Positions 14,951 to 18,933 of a stretch of DNA of 18,933 nucleotides are shown here, one piece after another (position 1 is the stretch's first letter; every line of letters starts with the position of its first letter). Made by a program: the position numbers and the translations under genes. Origin of the DNA: Oscillospiraceae bacterium (GTDB taxonomy: Bacteria > Bacillota > Clostridia > Oscillospirales > Ruminococcaceae). The stretch is from contig JAFUQL010000266.1 of assembly GCA_017472375.1 (NCBI GenBank), positions 1-18,933 on the forward strand. Direction: 5' to 3'. The notes under the pieces are model-generated. The model ran no database searches. It was not told the origin of the DNA and saw nothing but the letters and a program-made list of their open reading frames with translations.

Positions 14951-15388
14951 TTAGTGTTCCTCAAAACGGCAGTCGAACCGCTCCACATACTTGTCCATGC
15001 CGGATGCGGAGTACAGCACCATGGTGCAGCAGCTTCCGAGATCGCCGGTGCGCACCACCGCCCTGGCGCGGGGCATCAGTGCGGTCAGCTCAGCCTTGCC
15101 GATGGTGCCGCCGGGAAGCTGGGGCACCAGCGCGCGGATGGCCTGCTGCATCTGCGGGTTGTACTGGGGCATCAGGTCGAACACCTCATACCGCTCGGCC
15201 ACCAGGTCGCTGAGCACCGCCCGAAGGGTCTGCAGCAGGGTGGGTACGCCCCGCATCAGCGACAGGTCGATGACCCGGCAGCCGGCAGGAATGGGCATGT
15301 TTGCATCGCACAGTACAATGGCATCGCCGTGGCGCGCCTCGGCCAGTGCGTGGCACAGGCCGGCGTTGATGACAGTCTGCTTGATCAC
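14951..15388 (-). CDS. RbsD/FucU-family sugar mutarotase
   Basis: 145-residue cytoplasmic protein. The N-terminus aligns with RbsD: INAGLCHALAEARHGD has His20 at the catalytic position, and CDANMPIPAGCRVIDL follows with Asp28. The C-terminal half (ARAVVRTGDLGSCCTMVLYS) matches the family strand region. RbsD interconverts pyranose and furanose forms of ribose, and FucU acts on fucose anomers. The start is GTG at 15388 with a GGAGG site eight bases upstream. It is first in a three-gene operon with a strong promoter and the best operator copy. A plausible job here is to speed ring interconversion so that the PfkB kinase can reach O6 of a ketosamine; this is inference. Confidence 0.87.
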   Translation of the reverse strand: MIKQTVINAGLCHALAEARHGDAIVLCDANMPIPAGCRVIDLSLMRGVPTLLQTLRAVLSDLVAERYEVFDLMPQYNPQMQQAIRALVPQLPGGTIGKAELTALMPRARAVVRTGDLGSCCTMVLYSASGMDKYVERFDCRFEEH

Positions 15389-15421
15389 CTTGACTACCTC
15401 CGTTTTGTATGAATATGTTAT

Positions 15422-15431
15422 ATAACGTTAT
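15422..15431. promoter_or_regulatory. Operator candidate D (perfect palindrome)
   Basis: ATAACGTTAT, identical to copy A1 at 2050-2059, inside an extended AT-rich TATATAACGTTATTT. The ACGT core begins 15 bases after the -10 hexamer, that is, just inside the predicted transcript and upstream of the ribosome site. Confidence 0.6.
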
Positions 15432-15443
15432 TTCCTTATGAGT

Positions 15444-15472
15444 AGTATACGTTCCCATGGGGAGAAAGTCAA
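15444..15472 (-). promoter_or_regulatory. Sigma-A-type promoter of the RbsD/sialidase/MFS operon
   Basis: Minus strand: -35 TTGACT (15467-15472), a 17-base spacer and -10 TATACT (15444-15449). The predicted start is near 15437, giving a leader of about 50 bases that contains the operator palindrome and the GGAGG site. Confidence 0.8.
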
Positions 15473-15546
15473 CGGGCGTTTCGATGGAAACGGGGAAATG
15501 AGGGCGAAAGGGCGCGCCGGCTGGGCTGCAAAAGAGGCTTCGGCCG

Positions 15547-15575
15547 TTGCGGCTTCGGGAAAGTTGTGGTATGAT
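15547..15575 (+). promoter_or_regulatory. Promoter of the heavy-metal-associated gene (extended -10)
   Basis: -35-like TTGCGG (15547-15552), a 17-base spacer, and an extended -10 TGGTATGAT with hexamer TATGAT (15570-15575). The predicted start is near 15582. It is divergent from the RbsD operon promoter. Confidence 0.6.
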
Positions 15576-15581
15576 AAAGCT

Positions 15582-15597
15582 GTTAGCAGAAACTAAC
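15582..15597. promoter_or_regulatory. Inverted repeat, candidate metal-regulator operator
   Basis: GTTAG-CAGAAA-CTAAC, a 16-bp interrupted palindrome starting at the predicted +1. TTAG...CTAA half-sites are typical of DtxR-type metal-dependent repressors. A second inverted repeat, CTGCAAG/CTTGCAG (15597-15618), follows in the leader and could fold as a 7-bp hairpin. Confidence 0.4.
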
Positions 15598-15639
15598 TGC
15601 AAGTTTCCGCGCTTGCAGCATTGGAAAGGAAGATACCGC

Positions 15640-15993
15640 ATGACCGATCTGATCATCGCCGCCGTGCTGGTGCTGGTGGTGGCACTGGCACTGGTGCGCG
15701 CCAAGAAGCACTTCAAGGGCGGCGGCTGCTGCGGCAGCGGCAGCACCACCATCCGGGACAAAAAGACCCTGGATGCCCCTGCGCTGGGCGAAAAGACCCT
15801 GCAGGTGGAGGGGATGCAGTGTGAAAACTGCGCCATCCGGGTGGAGAATGCTCTCAACCGGCTGGACGGGGTGCTCTGCAAGGTGGACCTGCGCAAAAAA
15901 ACGGCCACTGTGACCTACAGCGCCCCGGTGGAGGATGCACTGCTGAAGACCACGGTGGAGAAGCTGGGCTACCAGGTCACCGGGATCCGGTAA
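15640..15993 (+). CDS. Membrane-anchored heavy-metal-associated (HMA) domain protein
   Basis: 117 residues. An N-terminal membrane helix (LIIAAVLVLVVALALV, residues 4-19) is followed by a basic segment and a Gly/Cys patch GGGCCGSG (residues 27-34), resembling small FeoB-associated Cys-rich membrane proteins. Residues about 53-117 form an HMA ferredoxin-like domain with GMQCENCAIRVENAL, where Cys61 and Cys64 form the metal-binding CxxC. Such domains carry Cu(I) or other soft metals. ATG at 15640 has an AAGGAAG site; a longer reading from 15547 overlaps the promoter and was not used. It is a single-gene unit with its own promoter, operator candidate and terminator. Which metal, and whether it partners a P-type ATPase elsewhere, is unknown. 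Confidence 0.85.
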   Translation: MTDLIIAAVLVLVVALALVRAKKHFKGGGCCGSGSTTIRDKKTLDAPALGEKTLQVEGMQCENCAIRVENALNRLDGVLCKVDLRKKTATVTYSAPVEDALLKTTVEKLGYQVTGIR

Positions 15994-16008
15994 CGTCGCA
16001 CACAAAAC

Positions 16009-16044
16009 AAGAACGCCCCCGCAGTGCTGCGGGGGCGTTCTTTT
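16009..16044 (+). terminator. Intrinsic terminator of the HMA gene
   Basis: A 15-bp stem, AAGAACGCCCCCGCA paired with TGCGGGGGCGTTCTT, with a GTGC loop and a short T tail. It begins about 15 bases after the stop codon. Confidence 0.9.
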
Positions 16045-16062
16045 GTCCCATCGGGTGGGGTG

Positions 16063-16123
16063 TTGCAGAAACTCTCTGATTTTGCAAAATTTGCACCAAT
16101 CTTGCTGCAAGTTGTGTTAAAAT
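16063..16123 (+). promoter_or_regulatory. Promoter region of the two-component system with TTGCA repeats
   Basis: An extended -10, TGTTAAAAT (hexamer 16118-16123), without a good -35. Upstream are TTGCA copies at 16063, 16082 and 16091, then the palindrome CTTGCTGCAAG (16101-16111). Such repeats are where a LytTR regulator could bind its own promoter. Confidence 0.35.
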
Positions 16124-16161
16124 GATGAAGGCGAAATGCCACAGGAAAGGAGGTGCCGCTT

Positions 16162-16902
16162 ATGCTGCGGATCGCGATCTGCGAGGATGAAGCTGCTCAG
16201 CGGCAGCAGGTCAGCGGGCTGGTGAACGATTATCTCAGCACCCGGGGGATCGCCGCACGGATGCGGCTGTTTGACAGAGGCCAGGCCCTTGTGGATGCCG
16301 TGGCCGGGGAGGGGCCCTTTGACCTGTACATTCTGGACATCGTGATGCCGGAGATGAGCGGCATCGAGCTGGGGCGCGCCCTGCGGGGCAGCGACCAGAA
16401 CGGGCTGGTGGTCTACCTGACCAGCTCGCCGGATTTTGCACTGGAAAGCTACCAGGTGCGGGCGTTCCACTACCTGCTCAAGCCGGTGCGGCAGCAGGAG
16501 CTGTTTGCTATGCTGGACGAGGCCGTGGGCCGGCTGCACCGCAGCATTGAGGCCAGCCTGCAGGTGCGCACCCGGGGCAGCACCGTGCGCATCCGCTTCG
16601 ACGACCTGCTCTATGCGGAGCTGCAGGGGCGCATTGCCCGCTACAACCTGCGGGACGGCAGCTTTGTGGAGAGCATGACACTGAGCGGTTCCTTCCGCGA
16701 GGCCGTTGCGCCGCTGCTGCAGGATGAACGGTTCGTCCTCTGCGGGGCCAGCTTTCTGGTGAACCTGTATCACATCGAGATGGTGGACCGGGCTGGGATG
16801 CGGCTGGCCGGCGGGCGCTATGTGGCGCTGCCCAAGGCATCCTGTTCGGCGCTGCGCGCTGCCTGGTCGGACTACTGGCTGGAAGGAGGGGGCAAGGCAT
16901 GA
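16162..16902 (+). CDS. LytTR-family response regulator (AgrA/LytR type)
   Basis: 246-residue transcription regulator. The receiver domain (about 1-120) has the acidic pair in ICEDEAAQ, the phospho-acceptor Asp59 in ILDIVMPEMSG, the switch region VVYLTSS and Lys107 in LLKPV. The C-terminal LytTR DNA-binding domain spans about 140-240 (VRIRFDDLLYAELQGRIA, LVNLYHIEMVD, VALPKASCSAL). ATG at 16162 was chosen over GTG at 16153 because AGGAGG lies eight bases before the ATG and overlaps the GTG. Its stop overlaps the kinase start by ATGA. Relatives control peptide signalling, bacteriocins or cell-wall genes; no AgrB/AgrD-like gene is visible here, so the target is unknown. Confidence 0.94.
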   Translation: MLRIAICEDEAAQRQQVSGLVNDYLSTRGIAARMRLFDRGQALVDAVAGEGPFDLYILDIVMPEMSGIELGRALRGSDQNGLVVYLTSSPDFALESYQVRAFHYLLKPVRQQELFAMLDEAVGRLHRSIEASLQVRTRGSTVRIRFDDLLYAELQGRIARYNLRDGSFVESMTLSGSFREAVAPLLQDERFVLCGASFLVNLYHIEMVDRAGMRLAGGRYVALPKASCSALRAAWSDYWLEGGGKA

Positions 16903-18176
16903 TCACCCTGCGGGAGATCTCCATCGTCTGGTCGCTGCTTCATGTGCTGATCATCTTTGGGACCCTGTTCGAATCCCGCTATTCCCGCAAAAAGACCGCC
17001 CTGCTGACTGCGGTCTTTATGGGGCCGCTGGCGGTGTACAACAGCTGGTTTTTCATCCGCTTCGGTCCCGAGCTGGCGGGGCAGGCGCTGCTTCTGAACT
17101 GCGCGATCCCCAGCGTTCTGTTCTTTTACATTCTGGCAAAGCACCGGGACGGCCGCTTTCTGTTTACTTTCTGTCTGGTGGACACGGTGTCGCTGGAGAT
17201 CGTCTATGTCACCGGCCTGCTGGACTTTTTCCTCAGCAACGAAACCCATCTGGTCATGTTTGTGCTGCGGCTGGCGGCCTTCCCACTGCTGGAGTGGGTG
17301 GTCCTTCGGAAACTGCGCACCCACTACCGGTGGATGCAGGCCGACCTGGAAAAGGGCTGGGGCGGGCTGGCGCTGGTCACGGTGCTGTTCTATCTGCTGC
17401 TGTGGGTGATCTACAGCTACCCATCGAGCGTTACCGAGCGGCTGGAGTACCTGCCCGAGGTGGTGCTGGTACTGCTCCTGCTGCCCATGGTCTATGTCTG
17501 TCTGTTTGCAATACTTGGCTATCAGGAGAAGCTGTATAAGGCGCGCACCGACCATCAGCTTCTCGAGGTGCGCGCGGCCATGATGCAGCAGCGGGTGGAG
17601 CAGACCACCCAGGCGGAGCAGAGCCTCGCCATTCAGCGGCACGACCTGCGCCACCGCTTCCAGACACTGGGGGCCATGCTGGAGCAGGGCGAGCTGCAGG
17701 CTGCCCGGGAATACATCGCCTCCGCAGAAGAGACCCTGCAGGAAACGGCGGTGCGCCGCTGGTGCCTGAACCCGGTGCTGGATGCGGTGTTCGGCTCTTA
17801 TTTCCGGCAGGCGGAAAAGGAGGGCATCCGCATCGAGGCGGAGATCGACCTGCCCGAGGAGATGCAGGTGGATGTAGTGGAGCTGTCCACCGTGTTCGCC
17901 AACGCGCTGGAAAACGCCATCCATGCGGTGCGCAGCCTGCCCGAGGACAAGCGGGTCATCCGCTGCCGGTGCCTCCGCCGCCCGCAGCTCATGTTCCGGG
18001 TGTCCAACCCCTGTGCCGGGCCGGTGCGCTTTGATGAGGACGGCCTGCCCCTGGGCGCAGGCGGCAGGCCGGGCATCGGCTCCCGCTCCATCGCGGCCTA
18101 CTGCGACAAATATGGCGCTTACTGCGACTACCGGGCTGAGAACGGCTGGTTCTGCATCCAGATCGTACAGCCCTGA
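16899..18176 (+). CDS. GHKL-domain sensor histidine kinase (AgrC-like)
   Basis: 425-residue membrane kinase paired with the LytTR regulator. About six membrane spans fill residues 1-210 and form the sensor. A coiled-coil-like stretch (KLYKARTDHQLLEVRAAMMQ) leads to the phospho-acceptor His248 in IQRHDLRHRF. The GHKL ATPase domain has the N box FANALENAIHAV (Asn335) and a G box around GIGSRSI (about 392-398). No separate periplasmic sensing domain is seen, so the ligand probably meets the membrane portion, as in AgrC. It is followed by a bidirectional terminator. Confidence 0.93.
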   Translation: MITLREISIVWSLLHVLIIFGTLFESRYSRKKTALLTAVFMGPLAVYNSWFFIRFGPELAGQALLLNCAIPSVLFFYILAKHRDGRFLFTFCLVDTVSLEIVYVTGLLDFFLSNETHLVMFVLRLAAFPLLEWVVLRKLRTHYRWMQADLEKGWGGLALVTVLFYLLLWVIYSYPSSVTERLEYLPEVVLVLLLLPMVYVCLFAILGYQEKLYKARTDHQLLEVRAAMMQQRVEQTTQAEQSLAIQRHDLRHRFQTLGAMLEQGELQAAREYIASAEETLQETAVRRWCLNPVLDAVFGSYFRQAEKEGIRIEAEIDLPEEMQVDVVELSTVFANALENAIHAVRSLPEDKRVIRCRCLRRPQLMFRVSNPCAGPVRFDEDGLPLGAGGRPGIGSRSIAAYCDKYGAYCDYRAENGWFCIQIVQP

Positions 18177-18195
18177 TGCCTGCATAAAAAACACG

Positions 18196-18227
18196 CAGCC
18201 CCGGAGAACGGCAGTTCTCCGGGGCTG
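18196..18227. terminator. Bidirectional terminator between the kinase and SseB genes
   Basis: A 14-bp perfect stem (CAGCCCCGGAGAAC with GTTCTCCGGGGCTG) and a GGCA loop between converging genes. On the minus strand it is followed by GTGTTTTTTAT, a good U-tract for the SseB gene. On the plus strand the tail is weaker. Confidence 0.85.
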
Positions 18228-18235
18228 TGCTGCGT

Positions 18236-18664
18236 TTATGGAAGGGTGTCAGGGCCCTGGGGGAAGGTCCGCTCCAGCAGCCGTAAAAGTTCCGTGTAGT
18301 GCAGGAAAACGGGATCGCCCCATGGATCCAGCACCAGACCGGCGCAGTCTTGCAGATCGCAGACCGCGCGAAAGTATTCCGCCATGGGGTAGGAGCGCAT
18401 GGCGGCGCCGGAGCCTTTGCGCAGTTCTGCCTCGTCGGTAAAGGCGGCCACACAGATGAGATGGTTCGGGATCTGTGTCCATTTGAAGCAGAACTCCGCG
18501 GTGTTTTCTGGCTGTTCCACCGGCACAAGCAGGCGCCCGCCCTCCCGCATCCGCCGGGACAGGGCATCGAACAGCCCGGCCACATTCTCCTCGCCGGGCC
18601 CGGCACAGGCGAGGATGGCCGCGGTGATGCGCTCGCTGTCGTTCAGAGCGTGGTCCCCGGTCAT
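18236..18664 (-). CDS. SseB-domain protein
   Basis: 142-residue cytoplasmic protein resembling the SseB N-terminal domain. Recognisable pieces are EGGRLLVPVEQPEN, FKWTQIPNHLICVAAFTDEAELRK and GLVLDPWGDPVFLHYTELLRLLE. The function of such stand-alone SseB proteins in Firmicutes is not established. The ATG overlaps the stop of the VWA gene (ATGA) and has a GAGGAGGGG site, so the two are co-transcribed and probably translationally coupled. Confidence 0.8.
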   Translation of the reverse strand: MTGDHALNDSERITAAILACAGPGEENVAGLFDALSRRMREGGRLLVPVEQPENTAEFCFKWTQIPNHLICVAAFTDEAELRKGSGAAMRSYPMAEYFRAVCDLQDCAGLVLDPWGDPVFLHYTELLRLLERTFPQGPDTLP

Positions 18665-18933
18665 TGGCGTCCCCTCCTCTTGTGATCCTCGTCGATGCGC
18701 GCCTTCCAGTCGCCGGACAGAGGGGCGGCGCAGGTGCGCACCTGACGGACCGCCTCGCTGAGGACCTCGTAATTCAGCGCAGTGCCCTCGGCGTCACACT
18801 CATAGGTGGCGGCGCGGTCGGCCCCGATGCCAAAGCGCCGGGCAACCGCCACCGCATCCATGTTGGCGCCGAGGAACAGGAACTCCCAGCCGAAGCGGGC
18901 CTTCTGCCGCTCTACCATCTCCCGCACCAGGTC
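18661..18933 (-). CDS. VWA-domain protein, C-terminal part (partial at window edge)
   Basis: The open frame continues past the right edge; 90 residues are visible, beginning DLVREMVERQKARFGWEFLF with no start codon needed in the window. The segment FGWEFLFLGANMDAVAVARR and FGIGADRAATYECDAEGTAL match the C-terminal end of small bacterial von Willebrand factor A proteins, where the VWA fold binds a metal and a protein partner. The MIDAS motif would lie outside the window. It is upstream of and overlaps the SseB gene. Confidence 0.72.
   Translation of the reverse strand, partial: DLVREMVERQKARFGWEFLFLGANMDAVAVARRFGIGADRAATYECDAEGTALNYEVLSEAVRQVRTCAAPLSGDWKARIDEDHKRRGRQ

Noticed and set aside
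16123..16191. 22-codon frame starting ATGATGAAG before the response regulator
   Set aside because: It begins at the -10 hexamer, has no ribosome site and overlaps the regulator start; no sign of a signal peptide or pheromone.

Overview
The window comes from a high-GC, gut-type Firmicute. Gene content (PTS EIICBA, GntR/UTRA regulator, LytTR two-component system, TRAP transporter), consensus-like -35/-10 promoters in AT-rich gaps and strong GGAGG ribosome sites all fit an Oscillospiraceae-like genome of the Faecalibacterium/Gemmiger/Subdoligranulum kind. The genus is an inference. No rRNA, tRNA, CRISPR array or insertion sequence was seen.

Layout. (a) 1-1195, plus strand: the 3' part of a glucose/N-acetylglucosamine-type PTS permease, closed by a strong terminator. 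(b) 1297-15388, minus strand: a catabolic block of twelve genes in four transcription units. In transcription order these are unit 1 (RbsD/FucU mutarotase, sialidase-like protein, MFS transporter), unit 2 (TRAP DctQ-DctM-DctP, PfkB kinase, TIM-barrel epimerase), unit 3 (HyuA, HyuB, SIS deglycase) and unit 4 (the GntR/UTRA regulator). (c) 15640-15993, plus strand: a small membrane-anchored heavy-metal-associated protein with its own promoter and an inverted-repeat operator candidate. (d) 16162-18176, plus strand: an AgrA/LytR-type response regulator and a GHKL histidine kinase overlapping by ATGA. (e) 18236-18933, minus strand: an SseB-domain gene and the end of a VWA-domain gene.

Main interpretation. 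The SIS protein, PfkB kinase, TIM-barrel protein and GntR regulator together resemble FrlB, FrlD, FrlC and FrlR of the fructoselysine (Amadori product) pathway. Here the usual permease is replaced by a TRAP transporter, and the deglycase is co-transcribed with an ATP-dependent hydantoinase/5-oxoprolinase pair (HyuA/HyuB). This suggests catabolism of a carboxylated, cyclic-amide-bearing glycated compound; fructosyl-pyroglutamate is the candidate I would test first. An RbsD-like pyranase could supply the ring form with a free O6 for the kinase.

The four units appear to form one regulon. All four minus-strand promoter regions carry a near-palindromic 10-mer with consensus ATRACGTTWT. One copy in each has its core 15-19 bases downstream of a good -10 hexamer, a natural repressor position. 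The exact substrate and the role of the sialidase-like protein cannot be settled from sequence alone.
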